Positions 1 through 8,716 are shown, counted from the stretch's first letter. The stretch: DNA of 64,000 bases from Candidatus Poribacteria bacterium (GCA_028824685.1 JAPPCZ010000007.1:1-64000); one strand, 5' to 3'. Notes: generated by a model from the sequence alone, not told the origin. Numbers and translations are program-made.

Positions 1-276
1 GACTTCATCTCTCATACACGCCAATCCGCAAATCAGTTTCGGCAATTCCTCATTGATACGGATCGTGCAGACCCTGAAAGTCCACATGCGGTCGGTATCC
101 CGGAAGGCACATCGCAAAAACCTGTGAACTTTGATGCCGTCCCGAAATTTGAGGATCAACACCGTTTTAGCGCGGATTTTAATGCCGCAATCATCGACCT
201 CCTGCTGTTGATTCTGTTTTTGCTGGTGCTGTTCGTTGGCACGTTTCTCTCTTTTCTGCGTATGGAGATTGGATGA
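1..276 (+). CDS. C-terminal fragment of a membrane protein (possibly ABC-2 type permease)
   Basis: The first 276 bases are open in frame 1 and end in TGA, giving about 91 residues of the C-terminus of a gene that starts before the window. The last third is a long hydrophobic segment (AAIIDLLLLILFLLVLFVG) followed by a short polar tail, so the protein ends in a membrane helix. The region before it is soluble and has no motif I recognise. A helix just before a short C-terminus is seen in ABC-2 type permeases with a large extracytoplasmic loop, but this is only a guess from topology. The reading frame is well supported by length and composition; the function is not. Confidence 0.5.
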   Translation, partial: DFISHTRQSANQFRQFLIDTDRADPESPHAVGIPEGTSQKPVNFDAVPKFEDQHRFSADFNAAIIDLLLLILFLLVLFVGTFLSFLRMEIG

Positions 277-342
277 TTTTCAAACGTCATCATACCACTG
301 AAAATTGATAGATTTGCCTACCACAAACAGTCATTCCCTGAT

Positions 343-371
343 TTGACTTTCTTCGCTAAATGTGCTATTAT
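343..371 (+). promoter_or_regulatory. Predicted sigma-70 promoter of the propeller receptor gene
   Basis: TTGACT (343-348), a 17-base spacer and TATTAT (366-371) match the -35/-10 pattern closely. The start of transcription would be near 378, leaving a leader of about 140 bases before the ATG at 522. Nothing else in the 245-base gap explains the signal. Confidence 0.5.
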
Positions 372-521
372 CATTTATTAGGTGTATCTCATAAATAAAT
401 TTTAAAGCCATTTGCCCTCTAAAAATATGCACCCTTTTCGCTGACAAGTCGTGTCATTAATAATTGAAGGCCTTGTTACTCGGCAAATATGCTGGAATGA
501 ATAGTTTTATCCGGAGAACAG

Positions 522-3500
522 ATGCGAAAATTATTTTCCGCGCGGTGTTGGATTCTTGTTTTCTTAAGTCTCTACGTTACCGTTGCACACGCCCAAGACA
601 ATGTGCCTACGCATCCCGTTGACGGCACGTTTATTAAAGAGTGGTTGGTGCTGGGTCCTTTCTTTCCAGAGGATTTAGAGACCGACTTCCTCGCGTCAAC
701 TAACGGCGAGGCTTCTGTTAATCCCAAACCGGGTGATATAGTAACCACCGCTGAAGGAGAAACCTTGACGTGGACGGTATATCGCTCCGAAGAAAGCATC
801 GTCAATTTGCTTGATGCCGTTGGAAATCATCGAGAAGCAGTCTGCTATGCATTCTGCCTGCTGGAAAGCAATATGGATGGCGACGGAGAAATCCTTGTTG
901 GCAGCGATGATGGAGTCGTGGTTTTTCTGAACGATCAAAGGGTACACACGCAAATAGTTAGAAGACCACTCGTCGCGGATGAAGATAGGGTTACTGTTCC
1001 ATTGCGTCGGGGTAAAAACCGCTGCCTGATAAAGGTCTCAAATCGTTTTGGAAATTGGGCATTGACAACGCGTGTGCTTCCACCGACACGTGCGGTGATA
1101 GCCGGGATTATTACCGATGCGTCGGGAAAGACCTTAGCCAATGTCTCCGTGCACCTATGGCAAAGCAGTAACATGATTGCCAAAACAATCGCCATCAAAG
1201 AAATACTCTCCAGAACCGATAGAAGGCAAAGCAGTAACATGATTGCCAAAACAGAAACTGACGCCGAAGGCTTTTACCAGTTTTCAGTCTACCCAGCAAC
1301 TGGACACTACGATATTCAAGCCACCCTTGGGAACACGGGTAATTGGGAAATGGGGGTCCAACTTTCTGCAGGTGATCGTGCGAAAAAGAACATGACGTTA
1401 GGGAAGGCTATTAGTATCTCTGGGAACCTATTGGCACTTGACAATAATACCCCAAATGCTGGTGTTCTTGTGGAGGCAATTTTAATCGGAGAGGATGGTG
1501 CCAGTCAAAAGAGAGCAACGACTCTCTCAGACAGCAGAGGTAGGTATCAATTCACCAACCTGATTGCTGGGTCGTATCAGGTACGTTGCCACACCTGGGA
1601 CACGCATAACGATAATCCAAACCTAATCGCCCATGTTGACCTACAAAATACGGTTAATGTTAATATAGATTTTCATTTTCCTCCTTTCGAACATGGAACA
1701 TGGAAACACTATACTTATCTTGACGGGTTAGGAAGTAATCACGTACGGCCGATCTATCAAGACCGAGACGGATACCTCTGGTTTGGAACCAACAACGGTG
1801 GAGTTTCTCGCTATGATGGTGAAAAGTTTGTTAACTTCACAACTGACGATGGACTCGCTGATAACTCCGTATGGGCTATTCATCAAGACCGAGATGGACA
1901 CCTCTGGTTTGGAACCTTGGACAATGGAGTTTCTCGCTACGATGGCGAAAAGTTCGTTAACTTCGCAACAAATGAGGGACTCGGAGATAACTCCGTATGG
2001 GCTATCCATCAAGACCGAGACGGATACCTCTGGTTTGGAACGCGGGGTGGGGTTTCTCGTTATGATGGCGAAGAGTTCGTCAACTTTACAACAAATGATG
2101 GACTCGTAGCGAACTCCATATTTGCAATCCACCAAGATCAAGAGGGAAACCTTTGGTTTGGGACATACAGTGGGGTTTCTCGCTACGATGGCGAAGAGTT
2201 CGTCAACTTCACAGCAAATGAGGGATTCACTAACGATTTTGTCTCGGTTATCCACGAAGACCGAAAGGGACACCTTTGGTTCGGGACAAACGGTGGGGTT
2301 TCTCGTTATGATGGCGAAGAGTTCGTTAACTTCACAACAAATGAAGGACTCGCTAACGACCTTGTCCGGACGATTCACCAAGACCGAGATGGCTTCCTAT
2401 GGTTTGGCACTTGGGAAGGCGGGATATCCCGATACGATGGCGAAAAGTTTATCAACTTCACAACAAATGAGGGACTCGCTGATAATTCCGTATGGAATAT
2501 CATTCAAGACAGAGCGGGGGACTTTTGGGTTTCAAGTCCGGGCAAGGGAATCAGCCAATACGATAGCAACGGTTTTATTAACTTCACTACTGCTGATGGT
2601 CTCGTGGACAACGTTGTTTTCACCGTTTATCAAGACCGAGAAGGTCTCATCTGGTTCGGAACCGAGGGCGGAATTAGCAAATATGATGGCGAAAAATTTA
2701 TCAACTTCACAACCGATGATGGACTCGTAGCCAACTCGGTATGGGCAATACATCAAGACCAAGAGGGATACTTTTGGTTTGGAACAGATAATGGAGTTTC
2801 TCGCTACGATGGCGAAAAGTTCGTCAACTTTACAACCGATGATGGACTCGCATTTAACCAAGTATGGACTATCCATCAAGACCAAGAGGGATACCTCTGG
2901 TTCGGAACCTCTGATAATGGAGTTTCTCGCTACGATGGCGAAAAGTTCGTAAACTTTAGACCTTGGGGGACAGGGAGAAAAAGTGTGACCTCAATTAGTC
3001 AGGATCGGGAGGGTTCCCTCTGGTTTGGAATTTCTGTTGGTGGCATCTATCAATACCGTGATAATCAGTTCGTCAACTTTACAACCGATGATGGACTCAC
3101 ATCCAACTCGGTATGGGCTATATTTCAAGACCGAGATGGATACCTCTGGTTTGGAGCCCGAGGCGGCGATGGAGTTTCTCGCTACGATGGCGAAAAGTTC
3201 GTCAACTTCACAACTAATGATGGACTCGCAGAAAATGATGTAGCCTCGATTTACCAAGACCGGGAGGGTTCTCTCTGGTTTGGGACGCACAGCGGCGGAG
3301 TCTCCCGATATGATGGAACCTCATGGACATCTTTAGATACGCGAGATGGACTCATAAATAATCACGTTTTGGGAATTACTCAAGATTCGGATGGGAAGTT
3401 CTGGTTTGGAACACTTGAAGGGGTAACCCAATACAATCCGAATCGGGTTCCACCGAGCGTACGTATCGTTTCGATTCAGAGCCACAACACTTCTATCCAA

Positions 3501-4634
3501 ACTGGTACTCTCAAGACAATTAAAGACATTACTACTGATACTCGGGTAACTATCAAGTACAGTAGTATCGACTTCAAAACCGTGAAAGAGAAACGACAGT
3601 ACCGGGTTCGCATTAAAGAGATTGACTCTGATTGGCGCGAACCGACCCGATCAGATACGTTCAACATCAGTTTTGACAAACCCGGAACTTATACTTTCGA
3701 GGTTGTTGCTATTGACAGAGACCTAAACTACTCTACCCCTGCGAGTCTAACATTGACCGTTGTGTTGCCGTGGTTCCAAAATGGATGGATTCTTTATCCC
3801 TCAGGTGGCGCAATTGTGGTTTTACTGTTGCTTTGTGGCGTTTTAGCCTATCGCTACCACCACCAGCGACAGCGGGTTTTAGCCTATCAGCAAGAAGCAG
3901 TTTCCGAGCTCGCCGATGCGAGAGAGATGCAGCTGGGGTTAATCCCCCAAACGGCACCTGAAGTCCCGGGGTTTGAGATTGCAGGTGTTTGTCTCTCTGC
4001 CCGCACCGTCAGTGGAGATTTCTTCGACTATGTGCCTCTTGGGAACGGCGCGCTTGCCGTTGTATTGGCTGATGTTACCGGTAAAGGTATGAAAGGAGCA
4101 ATGAATGCTATTTTATCTTCTGGAGCACTTCATTCTGTGGCTAAGTTGGAGATGTCTCCATCTGAAATGTTGTGGGCATTAAACCAGAACCTTTATCCTC
4201 GATTTCAACAATATACCAATTGTGCAATGGCAATACTGACCATTTATCCCAAAGGTAAATCCCTTAAATATGCAAACGCTGGAATTCCTTATCCTATTAT
4301 CAAGCATGGGGAAAATGATACTGAAGAACTCTTGATAGATGGAATGCCGTTAGGTGCATTTAAATCTTCTGAATATGATGAGACACCTCCCATTGAACTG
4401 AAATCTGGAAATTTAGTAATCCTTTTCAGCGATGGCATTACGGAAGCATCTCAAAGTGACAATCCTGACCAACTTTACATGGAAACTGACCGCTTACCCC
4501 ATCTTATTAAGGGACTGGATAAAATGATGACCGCAGAAGCGGTAGCTGAGGCAATTATTAACGATGTACGTGACTTCTCAGGGAACGCTCAACAAAACGA
4601 TGATATGACCATTGTGGTTATCAAAGCACTATGA
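522..4634 (+). CDS. Two-component-regulator-type double beta-propeller receptor with SpoIIE/PP2C phosphatase output
   Basis: This is a 1370-residue membrane receptor. A signal peptide (residues 1-25) is followed by a jelly-roll-like region (about 30-190), carboxypeptidase-regulatory-like Ig repeats (about 195-390), fourteen Reg_prop blades (about 400-975) with the recurring pattern QDRDGYLWFGT...GVSRYDGEKFVNFTT, a Y_Y_Y domain (about 1025-1080), one transmembrane helix (about 1085-1110), and a SpoIIE-type PP2C phosphatase (about 1130-1370). The phosphatase shows SGDFFDY, LADVTGKG and FSDGITEA, with the metal-binding aspartates. The periplasmic half matches hybrid two-component sensors of Bacteroidetes, which sense polysaccharide fragments. 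Those carry a histidine kinase, whereas this one ends in a serine/threonine phosphatase, so the output probably acts through an anti-sigma or anti-anti-sigma switch (inference). The 14 blades fit two seven-bladed propellers. A PhyH gene follows 36 bases downstream on the same strand. Confidence 0.9.
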   Translation: MRKLFSARCWILVFLSLYVTVAHAQDNVPTHPVDGTFIKEWLVLGPFFPEDLETDFLASTNGEASVNPKPGDIVTTAEGETLTWTVYRSEESIVNLLDAVGNHREAVCYAFCLLESNMDGDGEILVGSDDGVVVFLNDQRVHTQIVRRPLVADEDRVTVPLRRGKNRCLIKVSNRFGNWALTTRVLPPTRAVIAGIITDASGKTLANVSVHLWQSSNMIAKTIAIKEILSRTDRRQSSNMIAKTETDAEGFYQFSVYPATGHYDIQATLGNTGNWEMGVQLSAGDRAKKNMTLGKAISISGNLLALDNNTPNAGVLVEAILIGEDGASQKRATTLSDSRGRYQFTNLIAGSYQVRCHTWDTHNDNPNLIAHVDLQNTVNVNIDFHFPPFEHGTWKHYTYLDGLGSNHVRPIYQDRDGYLWFGTNNGGVSRYDGEKFVNFTTDDGLADNSVWAIHQDRDGHLWFGTLDNGVSRYDGEKFVNFATNEGLGDNSVWAIHQDRDGYLWFGTRGGVSRYDGEEFVNFTTNDGLVANSIFAIHQDQEGNLWFGTYSGVSRYDGEEFVNFTANEGFTNDFVSVIHEDRKGHLWFGTNGGVSRYDGEEFVNFTTNEGLANDLVRTIHQDRDGFLWFGTWEGGISRYDGEKFINFTTNEGLADNSVWNIIQDRAGDFWVSSPGKGISQYDSNGFINFTTADGLVDNVVFTVYQDREGLIWFGTEGGISKYDGEKFINFTTDDGLVANSVWAIHQDQEGYFWFGTDNGVSRYDGEKFVNFTTDDGLAFNQVWTIHQDQEGYLWFGTSDNGVSRYDGEKFVNFRPWGTGRKSVTSISQDREGSLWFGISVGGIYQYRDNQFVNFTTDDGLTSNSVWAIFQDRDGYLWFGARGGDGVSRYDGEKFVNFTTNDGLAENDVASIYQDREGSLWFGTHSGGVSRYDGTSWTSLDTRDGLINNHVLGITQDSDGKFWFGTLEGVTQYNPNRVPPSVRIVSIQSHNTSIQTGTLKTIKDITTDTRVTIKYSSIDFKTVKEKRQYRVRIKEIDSDWREPTRSDTFNISFDKPGTYTFEVVAIDRDLNYSTPASLTLTVVLPWFQNGWILYPSGGAIVVLLLLCGVLAYRYHHQRQRVLAYQQEAVSELADAREMQLGLIPQTAPEVPGFEIAGVCLSARTVSGDFFDYVPLGNGALAVVLADVTGKGMKGAMNAILSSGALHSVAKLEMSPSEMLWALNQNLYPRFQQYTNCAMAILTIYPKGKSLKYANAGIPYPIIKHGENDTEELLIDGMPLGAFKSSEYDETPPIELKSGNLVILFSDGITEASQSDNPDQLYMETDRLPHLIKGLDKMMTAEAVAEAIINDVRDFSGNAQQNDDMTIVVIKAL
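1159..1253 (+). repeat. 66-base in-frame duplication inside the receptor gene
   Basis: A 29-base sequence beginning GGCAAAGCAGTAACATGATT occurs at 1159-1187 and again at 1225-1253. The offset is exactly 66 bases (22 codons), so the frame is kept and the peptide QSSNMIAKT appears twice. It sits in the loop of a carboxypeptidase-regulatory-like domain. It looks like a recent slippage or recombination duplication. Confidence 0.85.
1725..3440 (+). repeat. Fourteen tandem propeller-blade repeats of about 123-129 bases
   Basis: The blades share long identical DNA stretches, such as GTTTCTCGCTACGATGGCGA, repeated with few silent changes. Similarity at the base level, and not only in protein, indicates homogenisation by recombination or recent expansion. 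Blades 7, 11 and 14 are the most diverged. Long open antisense frames over this region follow from the repeat and are not taken as genes. Confidence 0.9.
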
Positions 4635-4670
4635 GAACCTACTACCTCATCAAAATACTAAAGGAAAGTA

Positions 4671-5504
4671 ATGGCAATACTAACTCAAGCACATCACGAT
4701 CATTTTGACGAATATGGCTATATGGTCATTGAAAATGCTGTACCGATTGAACTTTGTGAAGCAGTCGTTGATGCGATTTTCGCGTTTTTGGAGATGGATC
4801 CTTCAGACCCAAATGACTGGTATCGTGCGCCTCACAAACCTGGTGCAGGCATGGTAGAAATGTATTTTCATCAAACCATGTGGAATGTCTATCAACATCC
4901 ACCAATCCATCAGATTTATAGTGAGGTATATGACACAGAACGTATTTGGGTTCATATCGATAGAGTCAACATGAAACCGCCTAAACATCCCGACTACCCT
5001 GAGTGGGACCATCTGGGAATGTACCATTGGGATGCGGATACTTCAAAACTACCGGTCAGGTTTAGCACACAAGGTGTTTTGTTTCTCAGAGACACAGCCG
5101 AAAATCAAGGGTCTTTTGTGTGTTGGCCCGGTGCGCATAAGTCACTGATTGACGAAGAAAACCCGTGGGTGCCAGAACTTACACCGGAAATATATCGGGA
5201 AAAATTCATACAAGTGCCAGCGAAGGCAGGTTCGCTACTGATATGGCATGTAGCACTTCCGCACGGCAACGGTCGCAACACATCCGATAAACCGCGATTA
5301 GCGCAATATATGAACTATTATCGTGTTCCTAATCCTATGAATGAAGAGCGGCGGCAAGAGCGCCTCACATTGTGGCGAGAACGAAGAGCATTAGGACACG
5401 GCCCCTATCCCGGCGATCCACGCGGATGGGAAGCGAAGAACTATGGATCACCGGAATTGACACCTTTGGGGCGAAAACTGTTGGGGCTTGATTTGTGGGA
5501 TTAA
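4671..5504 (+). CDS. Phytanoyl-CoA dioxygenase (PhyH) family Fe(II)/2-oxoglutarate oxygenase
   Basis: A 277-residue protein of the PhyH family, which hydroxylates small molecules using Fe(II), O2 and 2-oxoglutarate. The metal triad is visible as H-W-D (about residues 119-121) and a distal His in WHVALPHGNGRN (about 198), followed by an Arg that would bind 2-oxoglutarate. The start is chosen because AAAGGAAAG lies just upstream of the ATG. It follows the receptor gene by 36 bases and may be co-transcribed. The substrate cannot be read from the sequence: PhyH relatives in Poribacteria and Planctomycetes are numerous and mostly uncharacterised. It has no signal peptide, so it is cytoplasmic. A second, diverged PhyH gene lies at 26558-27352. 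Confidence 0.88.
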   Translation: MAILTQAHHDHFDEYGYMVIENAVPIELCEAVVDAIFAFLEMDPSDPNDWYRAPHKPGAGMVEMYFHQTMWNVYQHPPIHQIYSEVYDTERIWVHIDRVNMKPPKHPDYPEWDHLGMYHWDADTSKLPVRFSTQGVLFLRDTAENQGSFVCWPGAHKSLIDEENPWVPELTPEIYREKFIQVPAKAGSLLIWHVALPHGNGRNTSDKPRLAQYMNYYRVPNPMNEERRQERLTLWRERRALGHGPYPGDPRGWEAKNYGSPELTPLGRKLLGLDLWD

Positions 5505-5512
5505 TCAGCATC

Positions 5513-5528
5513 GCGACCGCGAGGTCGC
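5513..5528. repeat. Short palindrome between convergent genes
   Basis: GCGACC-GCGA-GGTCGC forms a 6-bp stem with a 4-base loop, followed by CTCCTACAGG. The same GCTCCTAC tail occurs in the larger palindrome at 8656-8690. It lies between the convergent PhyH and LamG genes and may act as a terminator or be a relic of a dispersed palindromic repeat. Confidence 0.5.
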
Positions 5529-5545
5529 TCCTACAGGAAAACAGA

Positions 5546-6343
5546 TTAATACGCCTTAATTATTGCCCAACTTGTGGCTAATTTGTCTTGCGGGTCTACA
5601 CCAAGTGCAGTTTGTAACCCAGTCTTTCGGATAGCATTAATCTGCTTCAAATCCAAAGCCACATTGAAGATAGCGACTTCATCAAATGAACCGAGCATAA
5701 AGGTGTGGTTTGCCAACCTTGCTCCCATATTGACCGGTTGGGTATCAGCGTTGGTGTCCATCGCAAATTCTGTTCCCTCTTTTTCCTGAAGTTTACCGTC
5801 TACATATAGATCGTGGTCTTTCACCGCATCCGATCCTTTCGGAAAAACCACTGCACAATGATGCCATTCACCATCGCAGACGTTGTCTGTGCCAAAATTG
5901 TTGCCGCTGTTGACTTCCACCCGTAAGTTGCATTCATTTCCGCGGACGTGTGCGCGGATGTAGTATTTTTGGCTCGGAGAATTCACACCCCATTTGACCC
6001 AAGAATGGTCACGGACTGTTGTAGATTTAAACCAGAAAACAGTTGTTCGTGGCTCAGTCCCACCGATACCGTTGTAGCCTGTGACAATGACGTTATCATC
6101 GCTTCCATCGTATTCTAAAGCGTTTCCGAACACACCTTTGACACGTTTTGCCCCAGTAAGTGCACCATCTCGATCATTTCCAGATATATCTTTGACAACG
6201 TTGGCACTATTCCCGTCAAACAGATAAGCAACCTCCAGTGTATCTTTCTCAATAGCTGCAGCGTAGCTTATACTGGAGATTGACACTGTAAGAATGATAC
6301 TTAGCCATAAGACCATCAATCTACTTTGATTTCCGAATTTCAT
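5546..6343 (-). CDS. Secreted LamG/concanavalin-like domain protein
   Basis: A 265-residue exported protein: signal peptide (MKFGNQSRLMVLWLSIILTV and on, ending SYAA), then one LamG/laminin-G_3 jelly-roll domain (about 35-235) with the usual NFGTDNVCDGEWHHCAVVFP and DLYVDGKLQE elements. The start is placed at 6343 because GGAGG sits six bases upstream; the ATG 12 bases further up overlaps that ribosome-binding site. The mature protein ends in VDPQDKLATSWAIIKAY, and the same tail recurs in the three other LamG proteins of this window. It closely resembles the LamG protein at 8717-9517. Such domains usually bind carbohydrate, and no catalytic residues are seen. Confidence 0.85.
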   Translation of the reverse strand: MKFGNQSRLMVLWLSIILTVSISSISYAAAIEKDTLEVAYLFDGNSANVVKDISGNDRDGALTGAKRVKGVFGNALEYDGSDDNVIVTGYNGIGGTEPRTTVFWFKSTTVRDHSWVKWGVNSPSQKYYIRAHVRGNECNLRVEVNSGNNFGTDNVCDGEWHHCAVVFPKGSDAVKDHDLYVDGKLQEKEGTEFAMDTNADTQPVNMGARLANHTFMLGSFDEVAIFNVALDLKQINAIRKTGLQTALGVDPQDKLATSWAIIKAY

Positions 6344-6494
6344 TTTTTCCTCCATCGTAAAATGTTTACTTTACTGTGGGATATTGAAGCATTACCTGAT
6401 TCAAGATTTGAAAGTGATTTTAGCAAAATCGCCTAAAATAAACAAGTGCAAAGACACAGATACAGAAGATTTGAGGATGTAACAATCTCCGAAA

Positions 6495-7790
6495 ATGTCC
6501 GTAGAGTTTATAATAAGACTTTTTCCTGAGAACGTCCGTATGACAACAAATAACAATACTTCCTTCAAAAATGTGAATTCAGCAGTTCAGGCGATACTCT
6601 CACAAAAGTTCGGTGGAGAGGTTCGTCTTGATAAAGGTGAGAATATCCACCCTCAATCTCTATACCGTTATAGAATTCTCTCGGGACCTAATGAGATACC
6701 CGAAACCGTTTTCGTTAAACGTAAACGGGCAAGGAGGATCCGTGTTGAATGGGCATGTCTACAATTCTTGAATGAACAGATGGGGGAAAATAGCGTTACA
6801 CCGTGTTTTTATGGGTGTGGGTATACTGGAAAGAATAATGTGCCTCTGATCGTAATGGAAGATATGGGTGACGGTCAGAATTTGAGAGCAATATTACTTT
6901 CTGATGATAGCCAAACAGCAAAAATGGTTTTGATTGAATGCGCTAAGGCACTTGGAAAGATAAATGCTCGCTCAATCGGCAAAGCAGCAGAATTCCTCAA
7001 AATACGGAATTCAATTGTCCGCATTAAAGAGAGAAATGAAGACTTACATAGTGTTTATACTGAAAAGTTGACGGAGATATGCGATGCCGCAGGTGTTGAA
7101 CCCTGCCAAGAATCCTTTTCCGAGTTAAAATCCCTTGTTGAATTCCTGGAGCCTTCCAATCGTTTTCACGGACTAACCCACGGTGATCTCTATCCTGTAA
7201 ATATTTATCATTCTACTTCAAAATCGAAAGTTTATGTTTTCGACTACGAGTTTGGGCACTTTCAACATGTGTTGGTTGATGGGTTTCAGATTCGTGTATA
7301 TCTTGATATGTGGGCGGACGTTTCTCGGTTTCCTGACGATATAGTGCGGGAGATGGAAAGGATATACCGGTCCGAACTTGCCAATGCTTGCCCTGAGGCA
7401 CAAGACGACGAATGGTATTATCAACGTATCATAGAGGCATGTGTTTATGAGACAATCCGCTGCATTTACCGGTTTTTCGAACCGCCAAAAGCCGTGTTTA
7501 GCAATGTCATAAATGATCGTCCTGCTGGAGATTATGAAGCGTTGAGAACTGATCCGAACTACAATCATTGGGGGTTACCCGCGGTGCGTAGACGTGTTTT
7601 CTACCGTTTAGGCATGTTGGCACAGTTGACTGAAGAATACGGTTATCTACAAGCACTTGGCGCGACAGCAAGAAAAATGCGAGATAAATTCAGTACAATT
7701 TGGCCCGCTGAAGTCCAAAAAATGCCACTGTTTCCCGCATTTCATCATTATTTAAGCGAAAACAATAAGTCAACAACTAATAACAGATAA
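6495..7790 (+). CDS. Aminoglycoside-phosphotransferase-fold kinase (choline/homoserine-kinase-like)
   Basis: A 431-residue protein with the APH/choline kinase fold. The catalytic loop is FHGLTHGDLYPVNIYH (H-G-D...N) and the metal-binding site is VFDYEFG. The N-lobe has a Lys in ETVFVKRKRAR and a typical hinge VMEDMGDG. The family phosphorylates small hydroxylated compounds, so the substrate is open. The first ATG is used; an internal ATG at 6540, preceded by GAGAA, is also possible, and neither has a strong Shine-Dalgarno. The gene lies 18 bases before a sulfotransferase gene, so the two form an operon and probably modify the same metabolite or glycoconjugate (inference). Confidence 0.82.
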   Translation: MSVEFIIRLFPENVRMTTNNNTSFKNVNSAVQAILSQKFGGEVRLDKGENIHPQSLYRYRILSGPNEIPETVFVKRKRARRIRVEWACLQFLNEQMGENSVTPCFYGCGYTGKNNVPLIVMEDMGDGQNLRAILLSDDSQTAKMVLIECAKALGKINARSIGKAAEFLKIRNSIVRIKERNEDLHSVYTEKLTEICDAAGVEPCQESFSELKSLVEFLEPSNRFHGLTHGDLYPVNIYHSTSKSKVYVFDYEFGHFQHVLVDGFQIRVYLDMWADVSRFPDDIVREMERIYRSELANACPEAQDDEWYYQRIIEACVYETIRCIYRFFEPPKAVFSNVINDRPAGDYEALRTDPNYNHWGLPAVRRRVFYRLGMLAQLTEEYGYLQALGATARKMRDKFSTIWPAEVQKMPLFPAFHHYLSENNKSTTNNR

Positions 7791-7808
7791 GAAAGGAGAT
7801 CATCTCCT

Positions 7809-8618
7809 ATGAAACCACGCGTCTCATACTTAATCTGTGCAACACCTCGTTGTGGAGGTTACCTGCTATTTGAAGCTTTGGAGAATACAGGTCTCGCTGG
7901 AATTCCTGGAGAATATTTTTGGGACGATAAAGAGTGGGCAAGAAAATGGGGCGCAACGGACTATGCCGATTTTCTCAATAAAGTGAAAGAGAAAAGCACA
8001 ACTCCAAACGGTGTTTTTGGAACAAAACTTATGTGGGGATACTTTGATAAATTCATCGGTAAAGTGCGCCAAACACCGCAATTTAAAGATCGTGATCTGT
8101 CTCCGTATACAGTGCTGTCAGAACTATTTCCTAATCTGAATTATATCTGGATAATGCGCCGAGATAAGGTGCGTCAGGCAGTCTCTTTTTGGAAAGGACT
8201 TCAGGGATTGGTTTGGTGGAAAAGAATAGGTGACCCTATGCCTAAACTGGGAAAAGAGCTGGAGTACAACTTTGCAGCAATTGACTATCTGATTCAGGAA
8301 ATTATTTTACACGAAGCAGCATGGCAAGAGTATTTTACACGATTCAATATTACTCCATTTACGGTAATTTATGAAGATTTTGTGCCTTACTATGAGGAAA
8401 CCGCACTTAGGATTATGGATTGGCTAAAAATTTCTTATCCTGAAAACCTTGTATTTGGAGAAAGACGCTTGCTGAAACAAGCGGATAGTGTGTCTGAGGA
8501 GTGGGTTCAGCGATATCGCGTTAACAAAAAAGAAAAGGAGAGCAGTATGGAACGCTGCTCTCCTTTTTCTATTTCTTTTTGGAATTTTAATACATCAGAC
8601 GTTTCTAAAATATCTTAG
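7809..8618 (+). CDS. Stf0-type sulfotransferase
   Basis: A 269-residue cytoplasmic sulfotransferase related to Stf0 (trehalose 2-sulfotransferase of mycobacteria). The PAPS-binding start is ICATPRCGGYLL, followed by GIPGEYFW, TKLMW and IWIMRRDKVRQAVSFWKG, all hallmarks of the family. A strong AAAGGAGAT ribosome-binding site precedes the ATG. The family body ends near residue 240 (SVSEEWVQRYR). The last 25 or so residues run through an intrinsic terminator (8533-8568), so the natural stop was probably lost. A +1 reading at 8519-8523 gives TAA right after the conserved end. It would install a sulfate ester, the opposite of the three sulfatases nearby. Confidence 0.88.
   Translation: MKPRVSYLICATPRCGGYLLFEALENTGLAGIPGEYFWDDKEWARKWGATDYADFLNKVKEKSTTPNGVFGTKLMWGYFDKFIGKVRQTPQFKDRDLSPYTVLSELFPNLNYIWIMRRDKVRQAVSFWKGLQGLVWWKRIGDPMPKLGKELEYNFAAIDYLIQEIILHEAAWQEYFTRFNITPFTVIYEDFVPYYEETALRIMDWLKISYPENLVFGERRLLKQADSVSEEWVQRYRVNKKEKESSMERCSPFSISFWNFNTSDVSKIS
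8533..8568 (+). terminator. Intrinsic terminator inside the 3' end of the sulfotransferase reading frame
   Basis: A perfect 13-bp stem (AAAAGGAGAGCAG / CTGCTCTCCTTTT) with a 9-base loop runs into a T-rich tract. It lies before the in-frame stop codon at 8616-8618, so the last codons overlap the terminator. Confidence 0.85.
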
Positions 8619-8655
8619 GTTTGATGTGTTGTGAAATCTTAAAATATGGAACACC

Positions 8656-8690
8656 TATTGTAGGATCGGTTTCAAACCGCTCCTACAATA
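8656..8690. repeat. 35-base near-perfect palindrome between convergent genes
   Basis: Two 17-base arms (TATTGTAGGATCGGTTT and its complement, one mismatch) flank a single central base. The motif GTAGGAKCGGTTT...AACCGCTCCTAC is of the dispersed palindromic repeat type; its short relative is at 5513-5528. It lies between the ends of the sulfotransferase and a LamG gene and could serve as a bidirectional terminator. Confidence 0.75.
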
Positions 8691-8716
8691 GAATGAAAAT
8701 TGATAACCAACAAATG

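Noticed and set aside
1728..2381. Long open frame antisense to the propeller region (217 codons)
   Set aside because: It exists because the repeated blade DNA lacks stops in that frame in every copy; the plus-strand protein is clearly real and the antisense product has no known pattern.
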